From Pieris napi (lineage: Eukaryota > Arthropoda > Insecta > Lepidoptera > Pieridae), in the NCBI RefSeq assembly GCF_905475465.1, contig NC_062250.1, positions 7,400,501 through 7,464,500 on the forward strand: DNA of 64,000 nucleotides, given 5' to 3'. Each line of letters opens with the position of its first letter. Position 1 is the first letter of the stretch. The notes below the pieces were generated by a model. The model searched no databases. It worked only from the letters and a program-made list of their open reading frames with translations, and had not been told where the DNA came from. Of this stretch, positions 12,280 through 21,009 are shown in pieces. The position numbers and the translations under genes were made by a program.

Positions 12280-12289
12280 CACCCCCTTG
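12280..12289 (-). other. Copia polypurine tract
   Basis: The minus strand reads CAAGGGGGTG directly before the 3' LTR. This is the expected place and composition for the primer of plus-strand DNA synthesis. Confidence 0.8.
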
Positions 12290-12357
12290 ATTTGCATACA
12301 CATTTAACAACAAATATGTACTAAATAGTCATTACAAAAATATACAGACATGCAATC

Positions 12358-13047
12358 TTAATCTACACCTAACATTGAGATGCAGCGGTAATGTTTCTGT
12401 CTTTGTAAAGCTTTTGTTAGCACATCCGCCGCCATCTCCTCGGTAGACACATACGATAATTGTATGTCAGTATTCTCCCTTAAAACACTTCTTATAAAAT
12501 AATATTGAATATCGAAATGTTTAGTTCGGGCGTGGAAGACTGGATCCTCCGATAGAAATAAGGCACCTTGATTATCGCAGTACAACACTATGTTCCCGAA
12601 ATCGCGCAACCCTATCTCTTTCATAAGACTATTCAGGTAAACTGCCTCTTTTATCGCCAAATTTAAACTAATATATTCGGCTTCGCACGTTGAAGTTGCT
12701 ACGCATTTCTGTTTCTGGGATTTCCATGAAATCGCAGCCCCTCCTAACAAAAAAGCATACCCGGAGTATGACTTCCTATCTATAGGACAATTTGCCCAGT
12801 CAGCATCCGAATAACCAATTAAGCTCTTACCTGTTTTTCGATAAATCAGTCCATAATCGGCTGTCCTCTTAAGATAACGAAGTAATCTTTTCACCGCATT
12901 CCACTGTATCTGTCCAGGATTATCACAAAACGCTGCTAATCTTGTCACGGCGTGTGTGATATCCGGACGAGTTCCTGCTGAAAGATAAATCAAGCTTCCG
13001 ATTAATTCTCTATATGGACATTCCTTCTCCAGCGGAATTTGTACCAT
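12358..13047 (-). CDS. Copia pol: end of reverse transcriptase and RNase H
   Basis: A 229-codon frame. After the linker PYRELIGSLIYLSAGTRPDI it carries the Copia RNase H domain. YSDADWA (about residues 79-85) holds the first catalytic Asp, followed by STCEAEY (119-125) and CDNQGA (157-162). HARTKHFDIQYYF and the near-terminal ADVLTKAL are typical of the domain end. RNase H removes the RNA template during reverse transcription. The frame is offset by one base from the reverse transcriptase frame and overlaps its end at 13010-13047, so one indel separates them. The stop at 12358 fits the normal end of pol, about 70 bp before the polypurine tract. Confidence 0.93.
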   Translation of the reverse strand: MVQIPLEKECPYRELIGSLIYLSAGTRPDITHAVTRLAAFCDNPGQIQWNAVKRLLRYLKRTADYGLIYRKTGKSLIGYSDADWANCPIDRKSYSGYAFLLGGAAISWKSQKQKCVATSTCEAEYISLNLAIKEAVYLNSLMKEIGLRDFGNIVLYCDNQGALFLSEDPVFHARTKHFDIQYYFIRSVLRENTDIQLSYVSTEEMAADVLTKALQRQKHYRCISMLGVD

Positions 13048-13762
13048 CGGGTCTAAAATTCACCTCCATCGGTGTGGTCACTGTTTCTTTACAATTCTCC
13101 ATGCCGAATTTTATCATCAAATCATTAATATATTTTTGTTGTGACAGTTTCGTGGCATACTCATTTTTGACAATGTCAATGCCTAAAATATATTTCGCCA
13201 GTCCATAGTCTTTTAAATCAAACTCTTTGGAAAGTTCATCTTTGAAAGATTGTATGAGACCTTTATTGCGTGAAACTATCAGTAAATCATCAACATAAAC
13301 TGCTAAGTATATAGACGTATCAATGGAGTTACCGTCCAAATAGTAGAGACACGGTTCCTTCAAAGACTGTTTAAAATGCATTGACTTCAATTTATTGTCA
13401 AGTCTTTTGTTCCATTGACGTCCAGCTTGTTTCAAGCCATACAGTGATTTCTTCAATCGACATACATCTCCACCTGTCTTCAGATCATTTAACATCTTAC
13501 GAGCCTGCTCTTTTAAGCTTTCGTCTCTTTCTTCTTTAATAATTCTACCTAAGCACTCTGTCAACAATTCTGGAACCTCCATATAAATTTCCTCGTCAAG
13601 ATATCCATTCAGATATGCAGTATTGATATCCAACTGGTGTATCTCCATGTCTAATTCAACCGCGAGCGCTGTAAGCAGTCTTATCGTGTCTAGTCGGACG
13701 ACAGGTGAAAAAGTGTTTCGGTAATCGATGCCATATCGTTGACTGTAGCCCTTGGCTACCAA
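13010..13762 (-). CDS. Copia pol: reverse transcriptase
   Basis: A 250-codon open frame containing the Copia (RVT_2) reverse transcriptase. LVAKG-like start VAKGYSQRYGIDY is followed by FSPVVR, LDINTAYLNG (first catalytic Asp region, about residues 44-53), KSLYGLKQAGRQW (105-117) and YVDDLLIVS (156-164), the polymerase active site. LAKYILGIDI follows. The domain copies element RNA into DNA. All core motifs are intact. The upstream junction to integrase is destroyed by a 120 bp insertion with duplication (13792-13927), and the downstream junction is frameshifted near 13030. The Met at 13762 is simply the first in the open segment, not a true start. Confidence 0.95.
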   Translation of the reverse strand: MVAKGYSQRYGIDYRNTFSPVVRLDTIRLLTALAVELDMEIHQLDINTAYLNGYLDEEIYMEVPELLTECLGRIIKEERDESLKEQARKMLNDLKTGGDVCRLKKSLYGLKQAGRQWNKRLDNKLKSMHFKQSLKEPCLYYLDGNSIDTSIYLAVYVDDLLIVSRNKGLIQSFKDELSKEFDLKDYGLAKYILGIDIVKNEYATKLSQQKYINDLMIKFGMENCKETVTTPMEVNFRPDGTNSAGEGMSI

Positions 13763-13807
13763 CCGTGCTTTCTTCTTCTCGGTTTTGTCAACGTTAAGCT
13801 TCGTTGT

Positions 13808-13911
13808 ATTGTCTTTGATTTACATAACCTTTACACATTTAAAGAAAAACGCTTTTTACCGGATTAAAGTTATGTATTATTATTATAAATTTACAACTAT
13901 TTGACATAATT
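13808..13911 (-). mobile_element. 104 bp LINE tail inserted in Copia pol
   Basis: A 104 bp segment lies between two copies of CGTTAAGCTTCGTTGT (13792-13807 and 13912-13927), a perfect 16 bp target duplication. On the minus strand the insert includes CTTTAATCCGGTAAAAAG and TTTTTCTTTAAATGTG. It aligns in order with the repeat tail at 61340-61425, which also has AATTATGT, AATAATACATA and a TTTTCTTTA block. A long duplication plus extreme 5' truncation is typical of LINE insertion by target-primed reverse transcription. Confidence 0.75.
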
Positions 13912-15253
13912 CGTTAAGCTTCGTTGTCAATACATATCGGCATCCTACCGCTTTTCGATTTCTCGGCTTTTGAACAATTTCCCATGTTTCATTTTTTACA
14001 AGACTTTTGACCTCAGACAATATTGCTTCCTCCCATAGAGCACGTTCAGCGCTACTTAGGGCATCCCCTAAGGAAGTTTCCACAGTCAACGCAACATCCT
14101 CAGGTAAAGTTTCTTCTGCACGGCCATTATTATCATTGGGTATCATTTTATAGACCTTCTTAGGTCGGCCAACTTGGCCTTTCTGAAGTTTTGGTCTTCC
14201 GGGACCTCTCTTATACGTTACCTCTGTATCAGCTTGCGCTATTTCACTATCTTCCTCATGACATAGAGAAGGTGAACCAAGGGGTGAATCAGTCGTCTCC
14301 ACGATCATTTCTCGAGTTCCTGAATAAGATGTACTTGGTATTACGTCCACCTCTACATATTTCGGCTTCGGTGTATCAACATCAGCAGAAAATTGATCTA
14401 GCTGAAAAGGATCATGAGTAATTGCCGATTTCCTGTCATCATTAGTATCGAGCCTCGTCTTGCAGAATTTCACATCCCTAGCTATAATGGTTTTATGGTC
14501 TACTGGTATCCATACCTTATATCCCTTTTGGTTCATTGGATATCCAATAAATATTCCATTGACACTTCTGGCAGCAAATTTGTCCTTGGTTGGACTCTTG
14601 TCTAGAACATAAACTTCAGCTCCAAACTTCTGAAGATACTCAATCTTCACTGGAGAGCCAAACCACTTCTCGTACGGAATTGTACCACCCAAACTACTCG
14701 TGGGACAACGATTCCTAATATGACATGCCACCAATACAGCATCTCCCCAAAAACCTGCTGAGAGATTAGATGAAAGTAACATACACCTAGCCATTTCAAC
14801 TAATGTCCTGTTCATTCGTTCTGCTACGCCATTCTGCTGTGGGGTTTGAGGTATAGTCAGTCTTCTTATTATCCCCTCTTGTTTCAGGAATTGATCAAAC
14901 TTATTATTACAGTATTCTCCACCGTTATCAGTTTGTAAATACTTTATTCTCTTAGCGGTAAGGTTCTCAACATAGCTCTTGTATTCTTTGAAACATTCCA
15001 GAACACCACTCTTACTCTTCAGTAAGTAAACTTCGCACCATCTAGTACAATCGTCAATAAACGTGACAAAATATTTTGCACCACCGACAGTTTCATTTCG
15101 AATTGGCCCAACTACATCGGAATGGATGATGGACAGTTTTTCGTCACATGGTCCACTCGACTTGGAAAATGGAAAAGAAGTCATCTTACCCTGCACACAA
15201 TACTTACAGTCGTATAAAATATTTATATTTGACATATCAACTTTAATGCCCAC
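13883..15253 (-). CDS. Copia pol: integrase
   Basis: A 456-codon open segment beginning inside the zinc-binding region (DCKYCVQGKM at about 15-24 gives the CxxC). The core has the catalytic triad Asp46 (IIHSDVVGP), Asp109 (LQTDNGGEY) and Glu145 (NGVAERMNRTL), with 35 residues between the second Asp and Glu. The C-terminal part includes KWFGSPVKIEYLQKFGAEVY and a GRPKL-type basic stretch (GPGRPKLQKGQVGRPKK). Integrase inserts the element DNA into the genome. The true protein starts further upstream; the GTG at 15253 is only where this frame opens, just past an inverted duplication. The last codons enter the inserted LINE tail. Confidence 0.93.
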   Translation of the reverse strand: MGIKVDMSNINILYDCKYCVQGKMTSFPFSKSSGPCDEKLSIIHSDVVGPIRNETVGGAKYFVTFIDDCTRWCEVYLLKSKSGVLECFKEYKSYVENLTAKRIKYLQTDNGGEYCNNKFDQFLKQEGIIRRLTIPQTPQQNGVAERMNRTLVEMARCMLLSSNLSAGFWGDAVLVACHIRNRCPTSSLGGTIPYEKWFGSPVKIEYLQKFGAEVYVLDKSPTKDKFAARSVNGIFIGYPMNQKGYKVWIPVDHKTIIARDVKFCKTRLDTNDDRKSAITHDPFQLDQFSADVDTPKPKYVEVDVIPSTSYSGTREMIVETTDSPLGSPSLCHEEDSEIAQADTEVTYKRGPGRPKLQKGQVGRPKKVYKMIPNDNNGRAEETLPEDVALTVETSLGDALSSAERALWEEAILSEVKSLVKNETWEIVQKPRNRKAVGCRYVLTTKLNELCQIVVNL

Positions 15254-15792
15254 ATGACCATTAGGTCAAATGCGAAGGATTTAATAAAAGTATTAACTTT
15301 TATTAAATCCTTCGCATTTAAGTGACCTAAACGTTCGTGCCAGGATAGTAAATCGTTCTTAGTTTCGGAAATCGCAGAAACAGAAGCATGGCCCTCCCGC
15401 ATATAATAAAGGTTGTTTTTTCGATCTGCTATGAACTTAATATTTCCTTCAGAATCGGTTACATAAGCTGAATCTTTCTTAAAAGTTACAGTAAAACCTT
15501 TGCTTGTAATTTTAGAAACGGAAATTAAGTTACATCGCAAATCGGGAACATATAAAGTGTCTGATAGTTTTATCGGAACCTCCCCATTCAAACTCACATT
15601 TCCTTTACCTTTTGCAAATGTACTCACATTAGTGGCCAAACTTAACTTACTACTGCAATTTGTCAAGGTGTCAAATTTTCCTTTCGATCTACAAAGGTGC
15701 GATGTACACCCACTATCTATGAGCCAGTTTCCTCCACATCCCGAACCAATCACTCCGTTACACTCTGAAACAGATAAACAGATAGAACACAT
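15223..15792 (-). CDS. Copia pol: protease and pre-integrase region
   Basis: A 189-codon segment. NWLIDSGCTSHLC (about residues 22-34) contains the aspartic protease D-S-G active site, and the downstream part has the GAG-pre-integrase motif WHERLGHLNAKDL (about 150-162). The protease cuts the Gag-Pol polyprotein. The frame is offset by -1 from gag, with a 43 bp overlap (15750-15792). Drosophila copia uses one frame, so this could be an indel or a real -1 shift; I favour an indel because other breaks follow. The C-terminal residues after IKSFAFDL come from an inverted duplication and are not original. Confidence 0.9.
   Translation of the reverse strand: MCSICLSVSECNGVIGSGCGGNWLIDSGCTSHLCRSKGKFDTLTNCSSKLSLATNVSTFAKGKGNVSLNGEVPIKLSDTLYVPDLRCNLISVSKITSKGFTVTFKKDSAYVTDSEGNIKFIADRKNNLYYMREGHASVSAISETKNDLLSWHERLGHLNAKDLIKVNTFIKSFAFDLMVMWALKLICQI
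15263..15323. repeat. Small inverted duplication inside Copia pol
   Basis: TAGGTCAAATGCGAAGGATT and the rest of a roughly 28 bp arm are followed, after TATT, by its reverse complement, which ends in a slightly changed AAGTGACCTA. It falls exactly where the protease/pre-integrase frame gives way to the integrase frame and introduces a stop. It looks like a template-switch or fold-back event during reverse transcription or repair. Confidence 0.85.
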
Positions 15793-16595
15793 GAGTTAAA
15801 ATTCTCACTAGCACCTAACTCACTAACACATTTTGAGTCCTGCCTTGTTCCTTTACACGGGCATTCCGAAGCTTTATGCCCAAATTTATGACATCTGTAA
15901 CATTTAAATTTAAACGCTTGATCCGGTTTATAATTCTGCGGATTTTTAGATGTAGAACTCTTCGTGGTTTTTCTCCTAGCGAACATTGCTGACGACCCCC
16001 TCTCTGTCTCCTTCCTTTGCTGTCGCCTAGAGGCATCTTCTTCAAGAATTTTAACTTTCAAAGAATTCGGGTCTGGCAATGAATCTCTAGTCTCCATCGC
16101 ACATCTAAAGTTCTCATAACTTGGGGGCAGACTATAGAGTAAAATAATAGATGCAAGATCATTATTTATATTTATGTCCATGTCTAGTAACTTTTCTTTG
16201 GCTTCAAAGAAGCTTAACAGATATTCACGCATGTCGTCCTCCTCACACATCTTGTGTAATATGAGCTGCTTTAACAGTGTCGCTTTCTTAGCGGGACCCG
16301 AAGACGCGAAGATGCTTTCTAATTTTAACCAGCATTCTCGCGACGTGCTCGTCCCCTTAATGTGTCGTAGCTCACCTGGACTTATTGAGAGAATAATCTC
16401 CGCTCTCGCCTTTGCATCCGCCGCTTCCCAAAGCAACGCCTCTGCTGGCTCAGCTGGCTTCTTAATGCTACCATCCACATAGCCCCACACATCGCTCTTA
16501 ATCAATAGAGCATGGGCCTGGATTCGCCATGAGTCGTAATTATCACGGCTTAATAATTCTATCCGCACACTCGCCATCGTTACTAGGTTAAGCAC
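15750..16595 (-). CDS. Copia gag: capsid and nucleocapsid
   Basis: A 281-codon frame (275 from the more likely Met at 16577, MASVRIEL). The N-terminus LLSRDNYDSWRIQAHALL matches the start of Copia Gag, followed by the capsid region (retrotransposon UBN2-type, LWEAADAKARAEIILSI...YLLSFFEAKEKLLDM). A CCHC zinc knuckle, CYRCHKFGHKASEC, lies at residues 232-245. Gag forms the virus-like particle and binds element RNA. The first AUG is about 58-76 bp downstream of the 5' LTR. The frame ends at a TGA shortly after the knuckle and overlaps the protease frame. The protein itself appears intact. Confidence 0.93.
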   Translation of the reverse strand: MLNLVTMASVRIELLSRDNYDSWRIQAHALLIKSDVWGYVDGSIKKPAEPAEALLWEAADAKARAEIILSISPGELRHIKGTSTSRECWLKLESIFASSGPAKKATLLKQLILHKMCEEDDMREYLLSFFEAKEKLLDMDININNDLASIILLYSLPPSYENFRCAMETRDSLPDPNSLKVKILEEDASRRQQRKETERGSSAMFARRKTTKSSTSKNPQNYKPDQAFKFKCYRCHKFGHKASECPCKGTRQDSKCVSELGASENFNSCVLSVYLFQSVTE

Positions 16596-16636
16596 TCTAG
16601 TTCCCCCTTTTTTTTTATTAATTTACTGGACTATGA

Positions 16637-16650
16637 CTGGGCCCATAACC
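16637..16650 (-). other. Copia primer-binding site (internal tRNA-iMet)
   Basis: On the minus strand, GGTTATGGGCCCAG lies 3 bp after the 5' LTR. It is complementary to the anticodon stem-loop region (CTGGGCCCATAACC) of initiator tRNA-Met. Drosophila copia primes from an internal half-tRNA-iMet in this way. Confidence 0.85.
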
Positions 16651-16652
16651 TT

Positions 16653-16813
16653 TGTTGGGTTATAAGTGTGCAGCGGTAGTCGCGTGCAGCAGTCCAGTTT
16701 ATTAAAATAATTGACAATATAAAAACATAACAAGACCATAGCAACGCCAACTTTAAATAACGAACTATGACGATATAATATGTATGCAAATTACCAAAGA
16801 GTTTCCTCTAATA
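16653..16813 (-). repeat. Copia 5' LTR
   Basis: A 161 bp copy identical by eye to 12119-12279. In element orientation it comes first and should hold promoter and poly(A) functions. The right target duplication GTTTA follows at 16814-16818. Confidence 0.95.
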
Positions 16814-16865
16814 GTTTATTACACGATATAAATAAAAATAATAATAATATATTAAATATATACTA

Positions 16866-17237
16866 TATATAATATAAATATAAATTACGTGTCACGTTGT
16901 TTGTCCGCTATAGACTCCTACCGAACTACCGAACCGATTTCAATCAAATTTGCACACCGCGTGCGGTTTGATCTAACTTAAAAGATAGAATAGCTTATAT
17001 CTCAATTTATACCAGCAATATTATTTTATTGCAAATTATTTGATAATCACAATTCTAACAGATGGCGCTGTGTTGAAAGTACCAACGTTTCACATGAGCT
17101 ACAATTTAATGGCATAACCACCAAAAAAGCATGGTGGTCCCCGTGACTGGTGTTCTCCTACCGTTTCCCTTGAATAGTTTGCTACTATGTAATATAACAA
17201 AAACCTTAGCCACAGCAACGCTGGGCCGGTTTGCTAG
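16866..17237 (+). mobile_element. Helitron-like non-autonomous element, family B
   Basis: It runs from an AT-rich start through TAAATTACGTGTCACGTTG, CCGAACCGATTTCAATCAAA, AACAGATGGCGCTGTGTTG and GGCATAACCACC to a GC-rich 3' end, CTGGGCCGGTTTGCTAG. Two further copies in the opposite orientation lie at 37044-37427 and 36357-52583 (split). A TC-type start, CTAG end and no terminal inverted repeats fit a Helitron; the 5' end is not sharp in this copy. Confidence 0.65.
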
Positions 17238-18449
17238 TTAACAATATGTAATTAACTCTCCTCCGGATCGCAAATGTACGTAGTGGACAAGGTTCAAATC
17301 TCGATACAATAATCTGCTTCGTACAGAGAACTGATAATAAAAGTGAACGTAATTTGCAACAATCTATTTATTTACCTTTGAGAGGTTCAAACATCTCGTA
17401 GTAATCGTCTCAATCACATATTTGACATATAGTTATAATTTCAACCTCATTTTTAAAAAGTTAAATAATTGGGTGGTCTCTCCAAACTAGCCAGAGAAAA
17501 TAATAAATAGAAAACTGCAAATAGGGCAACAATTAGAAATATTAAAGCATAGATAGCATACATCTAGAAGTGAACTTAAAGCATTGACAACAAAATTTAA
17601 ATTATGTCCATAGTCTTTTGAACATTTATGCATTTTAATTATGCCGGTGATGCATTCATAATAAGATGCATTGTTTAGAAAAAAAACAAAAGAAACATAT
17701 TAATAACTGCTTTTAAATTATAATTTCCACTGCAAAAAGCGTACCTAGAAAGCCACATCCTGTTGGTTTTATTCTTTATACAAAGTACAGGGCATGACAA
17801 TAAAGAATAGGGTTTCAATGACACAATAAGTTGCTTTTAAAGAACGAATGTGAAAAGAGATGAAAAGAAACCTGTACGCATTTTGTTTTGTGGGTTACAC
17901 AGTATACCTTTAGCTTTCCAAGGAAATGTCTTACACATCCCCCTGACCACAGAGGGTATAATAAATAAAGGTTCGTCTCACTGCTAAATACAGCTTCATC
18001 GATACTAAAGTTCTTTTTTTTTTAAATGAATTCATATTTAGATGAATTAATTTTAAACGAAGATGGAAGGGGTTCCACTCCTTTAATGTTTTTCCAAGAA
18101 ACTTCGATTTAAATCATGCAGTGGAGCACCAGGGGATGTCAACAACGAAGGAGTGAACCACCAGCGTACTTGTTTTTAGAATCAACCTAAACAAATCATC
18201 AAAACTCATAGTGTACTTTGCAAAATATGCATATTGACGCAACAACCCTGAGAATCAAGCCTTAAGAATTTAATCAAGACAAAGCTGGTACTTTCATTTC
18301 GTTTCCAATCAACTAAATAATTTGAAAATAATTCTTACGGTTTATAATGGAATGGATTTTTTAAATTAATTAAAAATATGAGTCTAGACTAGTCTAGTTT
18401 ATGATTCCGTTTAATTAAAGTCTTTGTTTAGAGAAGTACACGCACACTC
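17238..18449. other. Unannotated stretch
   Basis: No gene or element with clear ends seen. Confidence 0.4.
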
Positions 18450-18640
18450 ATAAAATAAAATAAAATAAAATAAAATATGTTTATTAAGGAACATAAGATA
18501 CATGTATCACTTATTCCACGTCATTAAATTTGAATTTGTAGGCATCCCTACTCATCGGCAAAGAAGACAGAGGGTGTAGGCCGAGAGAAAAAGCCGGCGT
18601 AAAAAACTCTCGGTACTCTTTTAAAATATCAAATCATCAA
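18450..18640 (-). mobile_element. 5'-truncated LINE 3' end, family X
   Basis: Inverted copy of 8737-8934. It ends in a (TAAAA)n-type tail at 18450-18476 on the + strand. The tail is better preserved than in the other copy and supports non-LTR retrotransposition. Confidence 0.7.
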
Positions 18641-19231
18641 TATATATAAGCTAGCTAAGCTAGCTAGCTAATAATATATAAGCGGTTTTAATATATAACA
18701 ATTAGGCTGTTTACCAAGACTAGTGATAAATACTCTAATAACAGTGGTGGGGTTGAAAAAGCTTTAATTAATAAACATTAATTCATGCATGATTGGAAGA
18801 AACCCCACTGAATGTGTTTATTTTTGATATCCTTAGGAGCGTTCTAGAACAAGCCTGAAGCCTGTTCTAGAACTTAAAAGAATAAGCAGAGACGATTATA
18901 AAATTTATTTACGTGAAATAAGCAAACTGTTTATCTCGGAATTCATTACTTTTTACGGGAATCTATAGTGGATTCCTTTAGGAATAGGATGACATTAGGT
19001 ATATTATTTATGCAAAAAGAACCAATACTTTTTTACATAAGCTCCGGAAACCCATGTCGCATTAATTCGGAATGTATATTAAACCTATATTCTAGTAACC
19101 TCAGTTACTAACTCTAATCTCTTGGGAAATCATTTTAACAAGCCCGTTTGACGTAAGTAAAAACGGCTAAATATAGTTTTTCCAATTCCCTTAAAACTCA
19201 TTGAGTGTTAATATTCATATGGGTATTGGGT
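18641..19231. other. Unannotated stretch with GCTA run and a double palindrome
   Basis: A short (GCTA)n run lies at about 18648-18671. Two copies of the palindrome GTTCTAGAAC (about 18841 and 18864) are arranged as arms of an inverted repeat. No gene seen. Confidence 0.5.
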
Positions 19232-19432
19232 AACACATTGTACACTTATGACTTGTCAGTAAAGAAATACATATTAATGCTTCTAATTTTACATTAAGTG
19301 CCAGTTCTCAAATCAAGGGCGTAGAACGGAAGAGAAGAACTGGCAAAATACTCTAGGCCACTCTTTTTAATCGCCATGTTTTTTTTTTACACAACGTTTG
19401 TAAGGAGCTGCAACCATTAAACCATGTTCCAC
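19232..19432 (-). mobile_element. LINE-like 3' end, family Y
   Basis: Inverted copy of 34260-34475. It contains GCCAGTTCT and, about 26 bases later, AGAACTGGC, which would form a 9 bp stem in RNA. A shorter copy is at 20832-20905. The repeated truncation and a conserved stem-loop suggest a non-LTR retrotransposon 3' UTR. Confidence 0.55.
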
Positions 19433-19954
19433 TTAAAATCGTAAAGCACTATTTACACACGGCAAAACGATTCTGTAGTACTGAAAAAACTTAATATTGT
19501 TTCAAGTATTTTACTTGTCAGGAACTTTTTATGTATTCATCTTTTGTATGGATAAAAATAATAAAATTACTTGCTCGAGTGCTTCTAAGGATTGCCTTCA
19601 ATATTCTTTTCGGAGAAGCATAATTTTTAATAACTTAAATTACATCGATTTTTTTACGTAGAAGATCTTATCTTAACAGTAAATTGATTGAAATTACTTC
19701 AAGGAATTTTGTAGTAAGGTTAAACTGCAATATAAAGTTTACCGTAAAAAACAATTGAAATTTTAAAGCAGTGTTGGGCTTTACGCATCTCTCAACTCTG
19801 TCGTGATTTATTCAAACTTCGGGTGTATTTTTTCTATAGATTTTACATTTTAAGAAAACTGGCATAATTTAGATCCTAGTGAACGCCGAGTGGAAGTAAA
19901 AGGGGTTTTAGCACGAACTTTACGATAGTTTCGACACTTATATTTGTTATTATT

Positions 19955-20125
19955 TCATATACATATATATATATATAAATGTTATGTTGGTTTGTGTACG
20001 CTTCAAAAACTCAAAAAGTTCTGCACCGATCGAGCTGGAATTTTAGCGTGATATATATTCCGCATCAAGAATTGTTTTTATCTATTTTTTTTCCACAAGT
20101 ATTGCAAAATTCAACTTATATGAAA
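19955..20125 (+). mobile_element. Helitron-like fragment
   Basis: A TA-repeat start is followed by GTTGGTTTGTGTACGCTTC and CTGCACCGATCGAGCTGGAA. This resembles the opening of lepidopteran Helitron-like elements, where ACCGAT precedes a short AT-rich stretch. No CTAG 3' end is seen. Confidence 0.35.
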
Positions 20126-20464
20126 TGTTTTCTTTGTTTTGTTTCTCATTTCTCAACCTCAAATCACAATGAGCCATAGAGAAGCGTGGCAGGGAACAAC
20201 TAAAAAGGACACATAAATACTTGTAATTATTTACTGGTATATATATATATTTATACATATAGTTTCTTATACATCATTAGAATACCATTATATTAAATTT
20301 GTGAAATGTTACTTTTCTATTACTGTAGCTATTCATTTTACGTATTGTTCGTTCCAATAGCTAGGCAATCCTATTTCAAAAGAAAAAAAAATGATTTCTG
20401 TCTGTTTCATTCGGCCATTTACCTTTTGTACCTTCAGTACAAAAATCTGTTTTCTGTTTTCTTT

Positions 20465-20655
20465 TGGTGCCTCTCCGTTACTGGAGATTGGCCGTCACTC
20501 TCGTGTAGCGTATCTTGTCCTGTGCCAGATGCAGCAACTGTTTTACTTCAACAGTACGGAGCCATGTTTTTTTTCATCTACACGCCGTTTACCCATTATA
20601 ATTAATTGAAGGAGGTGATAGCGGTCATGGCGCATCACGTGACCCAGGTACGTTG
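20465..20655 (-). pseudogene. Degenerate LINE ORF2 tail fragment
   Basis: On the minus strand YLGHVMRHDRYHLLQLIIMG is the conserved region after the LINE reverse transcriptase (usually YLGHxxR...LLxLIIxGK). It is followed by a decayed region in which the usual W-rich and alanine-rich tail is only faintly visible. Stops make it non-functional. Confidence 0.65.
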
Positions 20656-20831
20656 AAATTGTATCGTATCGCTCAATGATTAATTATAATTACTATAGAA
20701 AAGTGTACTAATTATTTTTACCAGCTGATTAAAATGTCTCTAATTTAAATAAATGTGTGATACTAATTAATAAATGATAATGCGACGAGTAGTTCACTTA
20801 GGTATAGTTATTTGATAGAAATCTAAACAGT

Positions 20832-20905
20832 TTATTGCCAGTTCTTCTCGTCCGTTCTACGCCCTTGATTTGACAACTGGCAGTAAATGTAAAATTTGAA
20901 GCAAA
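20832..20905 (+). mobile_element. Fragment of family Y repeat
   Basis: TGCCAGTTCTTCTCGTCCGT and GCCCTTGATTTGACAACTGG match the stem-loop part of the family Y copies at 19232 and 34260. Confidence 0.6.
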
Positions 20906-21009
20906 ATGAAAAAAAAAAGGAATAATTCATTATCGATACTTTTCTCATAATTATTTACTTTACAATTAAATTAAATTAGTGTCGTGAAAACGCGGGCGTC
21001 GTACGTCGC

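Larger units (their letters stand above)
12119..16813 (-). mobile_element. Complete but defective Copia LTR retrotransposon
   Basis: A 4695 bp element with two 161 bp LTRs that I read as identical, flanked by GTTTA on both sides (12114-12118 and 16814-16818). On the minus strand the order is LTR, tRNA-iMet primer site, gag, protease, integrase, reverse transcriptase, RNase H, polypurine tract, LTR. Integrase before reverse transcriptase defines Ty1/Copia (Pseudoviridae-type). Identical LTRs imply recent insertion, yet the coding region has frame breaks after gag, in the pre-integrase region, between integrase and reverse transcriptase, and before RNase H. It either was mobilised in trans or decayed after insertion. 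It lies just left of a Helitron-like element. Confidence 0.95.

Noticed and set aside
15750..15792. Programmed -1 frameshift between Copia gag and protease
   Set aside because: Copia-type elements commonly use a single frame, and three further breaks in the same element make an indel more likely. No clear slippery site was identified.
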